From Voacanga thouarsii (lineage: Eukaryota > Streptophyta > Magnoliopsida > Gentianales > Apocynaceae), in NCBI GenBank assembly GCA_026120185.1, contig JANUWF010001110.1, positions 2,457,001-2,521,000 of the forward strand: a stretch of DNA of 64,000 nucleotides, in the 5' to 3' direction. Shown here in pieces: positions 35,150 through 46,819 of the stretch (its first letter is position 1; each line of letters begins with the position of its first letter). Both the position numbers and the translations under genes were made by a program. The notes under the pieces were generated by a model. It saw only the letters and a list, made by a program, of their open reading frames with translations, did no database searches and was not told where the DNA came from.

Positions 35150-38100
35150 GTAGTTGCCCACCCCTATGGCATCTAAGTGTCTCTTGAAGACTCTCTCAGC
35201 TAAAGGCTTTGTGAATGGATCAGCTAAATTGTTCTCGGAGGCAATCTATTCCACCACGACTTCCCGTCTCTAGATGAAATCCTAGATTAGGTGGTACTTC
35301 CTTTCGATGTGCTTTCCCTTTTTGTGGTTCCTGGGTTCTTTATATTGTGATACTGCTCCAGTATTGTTGTAATACATCACAATTAGCCTGTCCATGTGTG
35401 GCACGACTCTAAGTTCTGAAAGGAACTTCCGGAGCCAGACTGCTTCCTTAGATGCCTCCAAAGCTGCTACATACTTAGTTTCCATGGTTAAATCACCAAT
35501 GCAAGATTGTTTGATACTCTTCCATGAAATAGCTCCTCCAGATAAGGCGAAGATATATCAATTAGTGGATTTTCTCTCATCCTTATCCGCCTAGAAGTCT
35601 GAGTTTGTGTATCCTATAGGAACCAAGTCATCAGTCTTGTAAACCAGCATATAATCTCTCGTTCCCTTGAGGTACTTGAGAATATGCTTTACAGCTTGCC
35701 AATGAACCTTCCCAGGGTTTGATTGATATCTGCTAACTAAGTCTATGGCAAAGCAGATATCTGGTTTAGTACATAGCATAGAGTACATGAGACTTCCCAC
35801 AGCCGAAGCGTAGGGAATCCTACTCATTTCTTCTTGAGACTTAGGATAGTCCCTTGCAGAAAATGACAACCCATGTCTGCAAGGAATTAGACCTCCCTTG
35901 TATGAGTCCATGCTATACCTGGCCAGCAGCTTGTCAATGTATACCGCTTGGGATATTCGTAACGTTCTCTGCTTCCTATTTCTAAGAAGTCTAATCCCGA
36001 GAATGTAGCTAGCTTCTCCTAAGTCCTTCATACTAAATTGACTAGACAGCCAAACTTTTGTAGATGATAATGACCCTACATCATTTCCAATGGGTAGAAT
36101 GCCATCAACATACAAGACAAAAAAAACTACATTAATGCCTTCAAGTTTCCTGTACACGTATGGTTCATCCTTATTTTGAATAAAACCATAAGATTTTACA
36201 ATCTCATCAAAATGAATGTTCTATATTCTTGATGCCTGCTTAAGTCCATAAATAGACTTCTTAAGCTTGCAAACCATATGTTCTTGGCCTTCAGCAATGA
36301 AGCCTTTCGGTTGGGACATATAGATGTCTTCGCTAAGATGGCCATTTAAAAATGCCGTCTTCATATCCATTTACCATATCTCATAGTCATAAACATGTGA
36401 TGACAAGGAGGATACGGATGGACTTAAGCATGGCTATCGGGGAAAAAGGTCTCCTCATAATCGATTCCCTCTATTTGAGTATACCCTTTGGCCACAAGCC
36501 TAGCTTTGAAGGTTTCCACATTCCCATCTACTCCCCTCTTTCTCTTGTATACCCACTTACACCCAATGAGTTTTATCCCTTCAGGTGAAGTTACAAGATC
36601 TCAAACCTGATTGAAGTACATAGATTTAATTTCGGCTTTCATTACTTCATGCCATAGATTTGCTTTGGCATCAGCAATAGCCTCCTCATATCTAGTGGGG
36701 TCTTGTTCCTGATGGTCGAAGACTAGCTCGAAAGCTTCTCCAATCCATCTCTTTGGAACCCTAGACACTCTCCCACTACAACGAGGCTCCAATTGTACAG
36801 GCTCTTGGGACTGTGCATCTTCTTATTCCACAATCGGGTCAGAAGAAGTTGATTTTGAAGATAACTTTTCCTCAAGTTCCAACCTAGTTGAACCTTTCGT
36901 GGAAGTACTCTGATCATCCTCTAAGTATCTAGCATTGGTACTTACCAGTACTTTCTGCTCCTTAGGAAGATAAAAGTAACTACCATTTGTCCCTTTTGGA
37001 TACCCAACAAAATAGCATAATTCTGACCTTGGTTCGAACTTGTCTCTCTTGACTAGTACATAAGTTGGATAACTCCATATCTTAAGATGATTCAGACTTG
37101 GCTTACACCCAATTTACATCTCATAGGAAGTCCTAGGTACTGATTTGGAAGGCACCAAGTTCAGAATGTATGCCGCTGTTTCCAGGGCATATCCCCAAAA
37201 AGACACTGGAAGAGTAGCATAAGACATCATACTTTGGATCATTTCCATCAATGTTCTATTCCTTCTCTTAGCTTCTGCTGGGGTGTCCTTGGCACAGAGA
37301 GCTGGAATACTATCCCATGATGTACCATGTAGTCTTTGAATTCACCAAGGAGGCACTCTCCACCACGATTCCATTGTAAGGTCTTGATCAATTTACCTGT
37401 CTGACACTCCACTTCAATTTTAAACTCTTTGAACTTGTCAAAAGAGTCAGACTTGCGTCTCATCAGGTAAATGTAACCAAACCTTGTACAATCATCCGTG
37501 AAAGTGATGAAGTACTCAAAACCCCCTCTAGCTGGTGTACACAAGGGACCACACACATAAGTGTGAATAAGACTCAATACCTCCTTGGTTTTATCTGCCT
37601 TAGGGGTAAATGACCTTTTGGTCATCTTTCCTATTAGGCAAGATTCACACTGAGGGAAATTTTTCAATCTCAATGAGCCCAAATGCCCATAATGGATTAA
37701 CCTCTGAATCCTAGTTAAGTTGATATATCCCAACCTTAGATGCCAAAGGTAAGAGTTATTGACATTGGTCTTTCTCTTCCTTGTTAAAGGTTCAGATTGA
37801 GCATTATTTAATTGATTGTTAATAGGTTTTAAGAAAAATAGATTCTCATACATATGCCTAGTATATAAAATTTTTCCATCTCTACTAATAGAAATGCCAG
37901 AATAGAAAGATATAGAATATCCTTGATTTATTAGTTTTGCAATTGAAATCAAATTCTGTCGAAATCCAGGTACATATGAAATATCTTTCAAAACCACTAT
38001 TCTATTACAACAAAAAATAAGATCCAACTCTCCCACTGCAAGGGCCTAAACTTGTGCTCTATTTCCCACTCGTAGTCTATGTTCATCCTTCTGGAGTCTT

Positions 38101-39007
38101 CCAATCTTTCTAAACCTCTGCAAGGAGTTACAAATGTGATCAGTGGCCTCTGAATCAATAATCCAAGTGGAAGTTGATCCAACCATTGATATAGACTTTA
38201 GATAGAAAACATTACTTGTGGGATTTTTCTTGGCTTGAAGATCCAGACACTCCTTTTTTTAGTGTCCCTTTAGTCCACATTTGAAGCACTTACCCTTGGG
38301 TTTGTCTTTGGGCTAGGCCGCTGTGTTCCCCTTCTTCTTCTTGAACTTTTTGGGCTTGGGCCTAGTTCTAGAAGATGAAGTCTTAGCAATCATAGCCTTT
38401 GATTGTGGCTTCATGACCTTCTCCACCATTTGGAGCTCCTTCATCAACTCAGTTAAACCCATGTTTAACTTGTTCATGTTGTAGTTCAACTTGAACTGAG
38501 TAAAGGAACTCGGTAGAGATTCGAGAACCATGTCCACTTGGCTCTCAGGGTCAATGACAGCCCCTAAGATTTCTGCCTCCTTGAAAACTGCAATCATTTT
38601 GAGCATATGCTTTCTAACTGATGCTCCCTTAGCCATCTTAATGTTAATGATAGTTCGAAAAACCTCCTGCCTTGCGTGCCGGCTCTTATCCGCGAACATC
38701 GTGGCTAATGATTAAGTTATGTCATACGCAGTGGTTATGTGCTCATGTTTGGATTGGAGCATATTAGACATGGAGGCCAACATGTAGTAACGAGCCATCT
38801 CGTCGGCCTTCTTCCGTGCCTTCTCAGCCTTTCACTCCTCGGTGGTGGAACCTTTTCAGATTATAGGGCAAGTTTCGTAAAGGACATACTTATATTCTTT
38901 CGCTGTGAGTATTATTCCAGGTTCCTCTTTCAGTCCACATAGTTTGGTCCCGTTAACTTATTCTCTCTGAGAATAACAACCAATGGACTAAAAGAACCTC
39001 CCACCAT
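35150..39007 (-). pseudogene. Copia B gag-pol polyprotein, degenerate
   Basis: The start ATG (39007) opens MVGGSFSPLVVILRENKL. The gag core includes MAKGASVRKHMLKMI (about 38640). A zinc knuckle CFKCGLKGH-KKEC (about 38250-38295) has a stop just after its His. The protease reads IDSEATDHICNS, with Glu where Gly is expected. The pre-integrase region has YLWHLRLGYINLTRIQRL, and integrase has FEYFITFTDDCTRF (37248-38036 is the longest open stretch). The reverse transcriptase active site is LYVDGILPI, with Gly in place of the second Asp. RNase H has METKYVA where the family has MEAEYVA. Stops occur in gag, knuckle, RT and RNase H. The order gag-PR-IN-RT-RH is that of Ty1-copia. Confidence 0.9.
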
Positions 39008-40617
39008 TTCTGAAAAATCGAAAAATAAAAGAAAAAGATTTAGTTTGTGAAAACAAAATAAATTTGTGCACTTTATCCTTATTATCAAAACTGATAATAA
39101 TTAATTTGGCTCTTAGGAAAACTGACATAACTTCTTGGGAAGATTAACAGTTCCTTAAGCTAAGTGTGTTAATCACCACAAATTAATTTTCCTTCTAGGT
39201 AATGATCTAGAAGATAATTCCATCGAAGGGATGGCCCTTTCTTCTCATTTCCTATGGACATACCTCGCACTATAACCTCCAACGAGGGGCTGGCCGATCA
39301 TAGTACGTTCCCTAAATTATTAATTACATCCCTCCATTAGATCTAAATCCTTGTGGTATTTCCATCCTATATGGGTTTGCTCCTAGGGTGATGCAAGGGG
39401 ACCTACAATCTTTAATGAGGATCGTGATAGAAGCCGTGGGGCCGTTGGAACTCCTCTCCCACTTAGTCTTTTAAAACAAGGATTTTCTGAAAAATATTCT
39501 TTTGAAAATTTCCATTAATTTTTCCCTTAACTCAAAAATAAAATGTCTAAATCCATTAAAAACTCTATGTCAAGGTTTATATCATTTGAGAGATTTTTTC
39601 CATGGACTAATTTTATTTAAGTTAAAAACTTAATGATTTCAAAAAATTTTCAATTAAAACTTTCTAGAGACTTTGGTCTCAAGTTTATTTGACAAAATAA
39701 TTTTTATTTGTGCCAAAAATAAAACAAAATGGTTTTCTATTTTAACTTACAAATATATTTAAATCCAATATATTTTCTATGTCAAGGATTAAATCATTTG
39801 AGAAACTATCTAAAGATTAATTTTTTGTTTAAGTTAAAATAACCATTTAATTTGTAGAAAAATGTTTTCTTCGTCAAAAATACCCCAAAGACTTTGGTCT
39901 TTGAGAAACCGTGCACATAGGTACATAAAAATAAATAGCATGCTAGAAAAACAGTAGACGTTTTCATGTTCTTCTATTTTTAAACCTATGTGCCCAGATA
40001 ATAGAATTAAACACATTAATTAATAGTCTTGTTTAATCCTAAAATCCCTTACTAATAATTTTCATGCAAAAATATTCCTTGAATACTAACTATTGCAAGA
40101 TATTAACTGCGCCTAGTATGAACCCCAAAACCAAAAGAAATTGCAAGAAAAATTAAAAAATTTCTCCTTGGTCCACTGCACCCACGGCATAGAACTAGGA
40201 CTTATGAGCAACCAGTGCGCGAACCGGATTCCAGACCCGAGCCGGCGCCGGTTCTAGCACCCTAAGCCGGCACCGATTGCTGTCTGCTAGATCTCTTCCT
40301 ACAGTTTTTTTTCTGCGATTTTCTTCTGCTAATTTTCTCTATTTTTCTGCACAACTTCTGACTTCGTTGGCTCTCCGATTTCAACCCAAATACAATGAAA
40401 TCAACCAAAACCAATAACCGCCTATACCAATTAACATTGGGCTTACACGATTTGCTAAGAAATATAGTAAATTACAAATCTCTTATACCTTAATCCGTAA
40501 GGTTTAACAAAGAGTCTATTCATACTAAAACAACGAAGGATCACGGTTTAATCACACATATGTGTCCAATTTTATTCAATTAGATGCATGTTCCCTATAT
40601 TTTCAAAAAACCTTCAT
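39008..40617 (-). other. Copia B untranslated leader
   Basis: About 1.6 kb between the primer-binding site and the gag ATG with no ORF. It matches the leader of copia C (about 46820-48588) in places. On the plus strand around 40240-40275 it holds GC-rich GAGCCGGCGCCGGTTC, a self-complementary motif in otherwise AT-rich DNA. Confidence 0.75.
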
Positions 40618-40628
40618 ACTCTGATACC
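40618..40628 (-). other. Copia B primer-binding site
   Basis: The minus strand reads TGGTATCAGAG, the standard plant copia primer site for initiator tRNA-Met, two bases from the LTR end. Confidence 0.93.
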
Positions 40629-40631
40629 AAT

Positions 40632-42436
40632 TGAAGGCTTGAAAGGGGAAAACACAGAGCACGCAACGGAAGCAAAAAAAAAAAAAAAAAAAGGGAAAAA
40701 CTGAAGAACAGGGGAACCCGAACAAAGCCAGCGCCGGCACCGGCAGCCTCAGCCGACGCCGGTCGTGCTCTGGCGGGACTCTGAGGTAAAAAAATTTCTA
40801 ACATTTTCTTCTTATTCTCAAAGATGGCTGGACCGGAATGTGTGCAACCGGGGTAGGTGTGCTGGTGGAAACCTCTAGTGCAATTCCTGCAAGCCTCCTA
40901 CTCTGTCTTTGCATATAGGAGAATGCGAAACTCTCAATCTTCCAGTATATGGCTTGCCTAATTCCGTTTGGTAAACAACTCACAGAATAAGGAATATTTT
41001 CTGGAGAGAGAGAGAGAAAGATGTATGGTTTTTTCACAGAGAAAAAGCCGTGACAAAAACGTTTTGTCCAATCTTCCTATTTAACCTAAATAAATTCCTA
41101 AGTTAAACTAGACTGGTCCATTGGACTCTTAGTTTAGTCTTTTGAACTTAATTAATTATTCTAATTAGAACCAAATAATTGGCCCAATTAATAATTAATT
41201 TTTCAGTCCAAATAAACTAGTCTAATAAATAAGCCTATATTAGTTTAACCCAGGTTAATCTTTAATTATTCAAAGTGGGCCAAAGCCTTGAATAATTAAT
41301 TAAACTACCAAACTAATTTATTTAATTATCTCTCTCCATGGACCTTTATTTTATTATAGCCCAATAATTAAATCAAACTACTTAAATAAAATAAATTTCA
41401 TTTAATTTAATTTAAAACCAATTCATTAGATTGTATTTAATTAGGACTTACGGTCTATATTGGGGACCAAATGACACACCGCATTGGTTACTAAAATGAC
41501 CAAAATACCATTGCCATATAAATAGCTGTATTTTGTATTTTAAATATTTCCTAATATCACCATAAGGAAATATTGACCCCAAGAACAGTGCTGCGTTAGC
41601 AAAATCTCCGACCTACAGGTGTAATGACTAAAATACCCTTCTATTCATTGCCGTATATTTAAAGAGGAAGAAGTATACTAACACCTCTCTAAATGACATC
41701 TACCATCCTTAGGCTTCTAGTCCAATGATCCACAACTTCCTGAATTGTTTCCGCTTTCAAAGGGAGCTACCCTAAAGTAAACATCTAAGTCATATTTCTC
41801 AGAGCCCTATATATTTAGATTGTTCAGACAACCACAAGGGGCGATATAGTATAGAAACTATCTTGTATAAGTCTGTCTTAACTAACTAGTCACGCATGCC
41901 CAACATGCAAGTATATTGGCCTTACGATAGAACCTCAACTATAACATATCAAAGTACATGTTTCTAGCTTCGTTAGACCACCAACTCATACTCAAGTTGT
42001 AGAGTACTAGTCCACACTGTAGCAGTAATAGTCTAGGTTTCTACCTTATAGTACTTTTATAAACCACTACTACAAGTCCTGTTCTACGTATTCGAAATAC
42101 GCTTATGTCATGAAGTGAGTGGACTACTCATTGGCTAAAGGTAAGCCATTCCCTATTTGAAATTCACAACATAATAACCTAGACATGATGAGATTCCCAT
42201 TCTCATCAATTGGTTAAGAACGAATGTTTATGTGTTAAGTAACCCGTGATCCATACCTTACTGTGAAAGACCTCAATTTAAATGGACCACTTACTTAAAT
42301 ACAATGGGTCTTTTTTAAATGTAATTATACACAAATAAGATGTAAATTCACAAAAAATTTTTGAAAATAAAATCTTTTATTAAAACATTCGATGTTTACG
42401 TCAAAAATCTAATCTACGAGGGCATATTTCCCAATA
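40632..42436 (-). repeat. Copia B 5' LTR
   Basis: 1805 bp. Its minus-strand start is TATTGGGAAATATGCCC (TG mutated to TA) and its end is AAGCCTTCA. It pairs with the 3' LTR at 33331-35115. It contains a poly-A tract (40675-40692 on the plus strand) also present in the partner, and a GA run near 41001-41018. Confidence 0.95.
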
Positions 42437-42441
42437 GCAAG

Positions 42442-43325
42442 TAGGAGAGAAGGCAATGGAATAATTTTGAACTTTGATCATAAGATCATATGGTAACATT
42501 TCTAACTTGGAGAAGGGAAATGAATTATTTGCTGCTCAGCTAAAGGAACTTCCTTTTCTTGAATTTACTCCCTATTTTCAGCTAGCTTATCACGAAAGCT
42601 TTGCTGGCCAAAACTATGGGAGAATTAGCCTCTTTCTTGGCTGAAGTATTGGTATTAGATTGTAGAAAAGATTTTAGAATATTCAAAATTCAAAGTTAGT
42701 GGAGAAAAGGAAATTGGAATCATAGTTTATTTGATGGAATGTTCTTTCTCCTCCAAAAATGGAAGTGACGGCTGCTATAGAGGAAACAAATTTCTAGCAA
42801 TACTAATAGTTGGAATTAGTGATGAAATAAGGCATCTCATGTACAAAGGATGACCAGCTCCACCAAAAGCTATAGCTGCCAGTAGGGTTGCATATCTCTC
42901 TCATATACACCCGTAGTCATAGGACCGAACCCATACCACTACAGGAGCTACCCCATATGCCCTCTCTTTCACGAGAATGTTTGACCTCAAACCTTAGGCA
43001 ATGTTAGTAGGAGTTCCACTTGGGAGTCAAACCCTTAACCTAACTCTGATACAAAATGATATGAGCAGGGCATGACCAGTTCTACCAAAAGCTATAGCTG
43101 TCAGTGGGGGCGCATTCCCCTCTCATATATACCTGCAGTCGCAGGACGGACGCGTACCACCACAGGGGATGCCCAACATGCCATGCATGGGATAAACATC
43201 ACACAACATTTTGTCATAGTATCCCCCATGTCAAATTCAATATTGGCTTGTTTGTTCACCTTCACTTCTCCATAATTATTCAACCAATGGAGCTTATAGG
43301 GATTAGGGTGTTTCAAGGGTTCTAA
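42442..43325. repeat. Flank of copia B with a pair of ~115-bp direct repeats
   Basis: 42848-42962 and 43070-43183 are diverged direct copies. Both run through GACCAG-TC-ACCAAAAGC, TATAGCTG-CAGT-GGG, TCTCATATA, CC-GTAGTC-AGGAC and TACCAC-ACAGG. Just before the second, CTCTGATACAA (43044-43054) is a one-base-altered tRNA-Met primer site on the minus strand. An old LTR end may therefore lie here. No gene is seen. Confidence 0.55.
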
Positions 43326-44210
43326 CTATAATTCCTCTACCAATGTAGCATTAATAAAGTTTTTACAACTTCCCCCATCAATAAGTACATTACATGGTCT
43401 TTCCTTGATAAGACACGTTGAAAAGAAAATATTTTCCCTTTGCATTTCATCTTCATTTTTACCCTCACAAGTATCTCCATCTCTTCTTGCTACTTCAATC
43501 AATGGACAAATTGGCTCAATCATATTTCCTCCTTTACTACCTATTCCAACCCCTCTAAGTTTCTCTTTTCCCATATCTCTTGATTGATTAAGTAGAGGTT
43601 TGGCATAAGTGGTTTTCTTTGGGTATACTCTCCTTTAGGGTTGTTTCTCAACCTCTAGAACTTATTTTTCAACCTTTGTATGCCATCGTTTATCACCTTG
43701 TACCCCATAAAATTTTATATGCGTTAATTTGTTGGGATAAGTAGCTTTGGTGTGTCTATAGGTGGAATTTCTACTACCTTGCAATTTATCATTCCTCTAT
43801 TGTGGCTCACTAGGATAATTGTAAAAGTAATGGCCTTTTTTCCAACAATTAGAGCAATCATATGCCTTCTTCTTTTGCACATACTCTCTCTCTCTCTCTC
43901 TCTTTTTTTTTTTTTTTGCATTCCAATATTTGAGTAATTTTTCAATCTACCACTTGCTCTCTTTGGAGGTCCTCCGACAAGTAATCTATCACTCTCATAA
44001 TCCATATGCTTATAATTTCCTTTTTCATTTCCACTATTTCTATCTCCACTAGTGCTCTACTCTTCATCACAATAATACAACAATTTACAATTATCTTCAC
44101 ATTCTTCATAGTCCCATTCTTCCTTATCATAGCTATCATATTCTCCTCTACTTAAGATTGATATTTTATAAAAATCACTCACTTCCTCATCATAGCTATG
44201 GTCAGTTTCC
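43326..44210 (-). pseudogene. Ty3-gypsy gag/protease fragment
   Basis: On the minus strand the fragment opens near METDHSYDEEVSDFYKI (about 44210), an acidic region. It then has an arginine/glycine stretch (GGPPKRASGRLKNYSN) and a damaged zinc knuckle, CSNCWKKGHYFYNY, where Tyr replaces the last Cys. The fragment ends with an aspartic protease start: NIFFSTCLIKERPCNVLIDG, then GSCKNFINATLVEEL. IDGGS rather than DTGA is usual for plant chromovirus protease. Frame changes and stops separate the blocks, and nothing after the protease (RT, RNase H, integrase) is present. A CT/T microsatellite at 43884-43917 lies within it. Confidence 0.75.
43884..43917. repeat. (CT)n(T)n microsatellite
   Basis: About 10 CT units followed by 14 T, inside the gypsy gag remnant. 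It produces the repeated Arg-Glu residues seen in one minus-strand frame. Confidence 0.95.
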
Positions 44211-44932
44211 ATAGGAAGGGAAAAGAAAAATGAAATGTATGTTTGTATAAGGAAATAAAAATATATATATGGAGAAGAAACCTTAGGAATTTGGAAATTC
44301 AAAATACATAGAGAATAAGGAAATAAATTTCTAGCTTTGGAAGTAAAGTAATTTCATTAATCTTGCCACTATATTTGAAGGGAAAAATAAGAAAACTATG
44401 CTATATAAATATTGGCCGTTGGCCACAATTAAAAGAAATAAAATTAAAAGTTGAAATTATAAGGAGATAAGATTATAATAAGTGGAGAGATTTTATCATT
44501 GAATCTTCATGGAATATTCTCCACCACAAAAATGGAAATGATGGTCAAGTTAAGTGCAAGTGCCAGCTAAGAAGGAAGGAAAAAGGAAATAAAGGAATTT
44601 TCAAGTAGGAGGTATCTTTCGAATCCCAATTAATCAACTAAGATTCCACTACCCATTCCATTAAACCACAATACCCTTATGTCTAACAATCACACTAAAA
44701 CTCTTATGAACCATAGCTTGAACTCAAATTCTCCCCACGATAACTTATCCAAATAAAATAATTCAAATTAACTTAAATAGGCATGCAAGCTAAATAAGGC
44801 AACTTAGGACAATAGCTATTCATTCAAATTACTTTTAAGACACATAAAATTATAAAATCAAGTATAATCATATCAACATATAACTGATGCAATGCATGCC
44901 CCCATATTATCCAAGGTAATTTTGTTAGATTG
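44211..44932. other. Non-coding flank before copia C
   Basis: No gene is seen. 44500-44545 (ATGGAATATTCTCCACCACA and on) resembles 42735-42780 (ATGGAATGTTCTTTCTCCTC and on), so the two may be remnants of the LTRs of the gypsy fragment between them. This is weak evidence. Confidence 0.35.
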
Positions 44933-46806
44933 TATGCCCACTAAGACTATATTTCTGATGTAATTTAGATTAATTTAATAAAAATTTTATGCTCATTAAT
45001 TGTTTGTATTTTTCGCATTTATTTTGTGCACGATTTTGCTGGAAAAAGACTCATTGTATTTAAATAAGTTATCTACGTGAATGGAGGTCTTTTACAGTAA
45101 GGTATGGATCATGGGTTACTTAACACATAAATTGTTGTTCTTAACCGAATGATAAAAATAGAAATCTCATCATGATAAATTTATTATGTTATGAATTTTA
45201 AATAAAGAATAGCTTACCATTAGCCAGTGAGTAATTATTTCATTTCATAACATAAGCATATTTCAAATACGTAGAATTAGACCGATTGTAGTGGTTTCTA
45301 AAAGTACTATTTGGAAGAAACCCAGACAACTACTGTTACAACGTGGACTTATAGCCTACGACTTGAGTATGGATTGGTGGTCTAGCAAAGCTGGGAGCGT
45401 ATATTTTGATATACTATAGTTGAGATTCTATCGTCTGATCAATAGACTTATATGTTGAGTATATGTGACTAGTTAGGTAAGACAGACTTGTACAAGATAG
45501 CTTCTACGTTATATCATCACTTGTGACTATTCAAATGATCTAATAATCCAGGGTCCTAGGGAACATAACTTGGATGTTTGCTTTAGGGTAGCTCCCTTGG
45601 AAAGCGAAAACATTCTAGGAAGTCGTGGATTATTGGACTATAGGTTTAAAGATGGTAGATGTCATTTAGAGAGGTGTTAGTACACTTTTCCTCTATGAAT
45701 GGACAACATTACGTAGGGGTATATTTGTTATAACACCTATAGGTCAGAGACATTGCAATGCAGCACTGTGCTTAGGGTCATTATCTCTTTATGGTGATAT
45801 TAGGAAATATTTAAAATGTAAAATACAGCTATTTATATAGTAGGGGTATTTTAGACATTTTAGTAGCCAAGGTGATATATCTTTTGGTCCTCGGAACAGC
45901 CCATAAGTCTTGATGGATTTGGGTAAAGGAAATTGTCTTAATTAAATGGGTTTTATTTTATTCAGGTAGGCTGATTTAATTATTGGGCTAGAAAAGAATA
46001 AAAGGCCCTAAGAGAGAATTAATTAAAAGCCTATTTTAGTTGGTTAATTAATTATTTAGGCCTTGAGCCCAAATTGAATAATTAAGGTTGGTCTGATCTG
46101 AATTAGGTAAAAGGCTTGAGAAAGTAGTTTGGCTCATTTGGGCTAATTAATTAATTATTTGTTGGTTTTTGTTTATCTTGGTCTAGATAATTAATTTGTG
46201 CGTAGCCTAATAGGTTGGACCAAAAGTCCATGTTTAACCAGATAGCATTAAATGGTATGGGTCTCTAGGTGGTTGGTTTCTTTTTGAATTCTCAAAGATA
46301 GCTCTATTGATATCTTCTAAGATATAATGTTAAGCTATTGGAGTCCTGGTGATAAGAACTGATAAAAAAAAAAAAAAACCCTAGTAGACGACTTCAGCCA
46401 TCTACTCTTTGGTTTTGTAATTCTCTTAGGGTTTTCTGTGTGTCGTCTTGTTCTTGAGAAAATACAGAAACAGAAAGCTACACTGTTGATACTGTTCCAT
46501 AGTAGTTTGTCGAGGGAGACCTTTCCTATATCCTTTGGCTTTCACCGGCTACTTAGTCAATGACATATTCCGAATGCCCAAGAGCTTTTGTGTTCATGCA
46601 AACGAGGAAAAGCATAAACTTGCGAGCTTATCTCCTGGTGCTTCAATGAGTCAACCAGTGGTGATTCAACCAATACTAGTTCAACCTAAACAACTTAACA
46701 AAAGAAATCGCAGAGGTATATTTTAAAACAAAAAGCTTCCGCTATTTTTTTTTATATTTTATTTCTCATTACTTCTTTATGCTCCTGGGTCATTGATCCA
46801 CCTTCA
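44933..46806 (+). repeat. Copia C 5' LTR
   Basis: 1874 bp, TGTTAGATTGTATGCCC to TGATCCACCTTCA. It matches the 3' LTR along its length apart from scattered changes and the 42-bp duplication there. An ORF at 46535-46726 spans the LTR end in both copies of the sequence and is not a recognised gene. Confidence 0.95.
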
Positions 46807-46808
46807 AG

Positions 46809-46819
46809 TGGTATCAGAG
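46809..46819 (+). other. Copia C primer-binding site
   Basis: TGGTATCAGAG, complementary to the 3' end of initiator tRNA-Met, two bases after the 5' LTR. Confidence 0.95.

Larger units (their letters stand above)
33331..42436 (-). mobile_element. Copia B: full-length Ty1-copia retrotransposon
   Basis: The 9106-bp element is bounded by a perfect 5-bp target duplication GCAAG (33326-33330 and 42437-42441). LTRs are 33331-35115 (3') and 40632-42436 (5'). The primer-binding site (minus strand TGGTATCAGAG, complementary to initiator tRNA-Met) is at 40618-40628, two bases from the 5' LTR. The polypurine tract adjoins the 3' LTR. Long ~1.8-kb LTRs starting TGTTGGGAAATATGCCC resemble the Angela/BARE group. 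gag-pol is damaged. Excising the element rejoins TTCGTGCAAG to GTAGGAGAGAAGG. Confidence 0.95.

Noticed and set aside
43072..43325. Overlapping small frames on both strands (67-73 aa)
   Set aside because: They overlap the direct-repeat copy and have no domain; chance frames in slightly GC-richer DNA.
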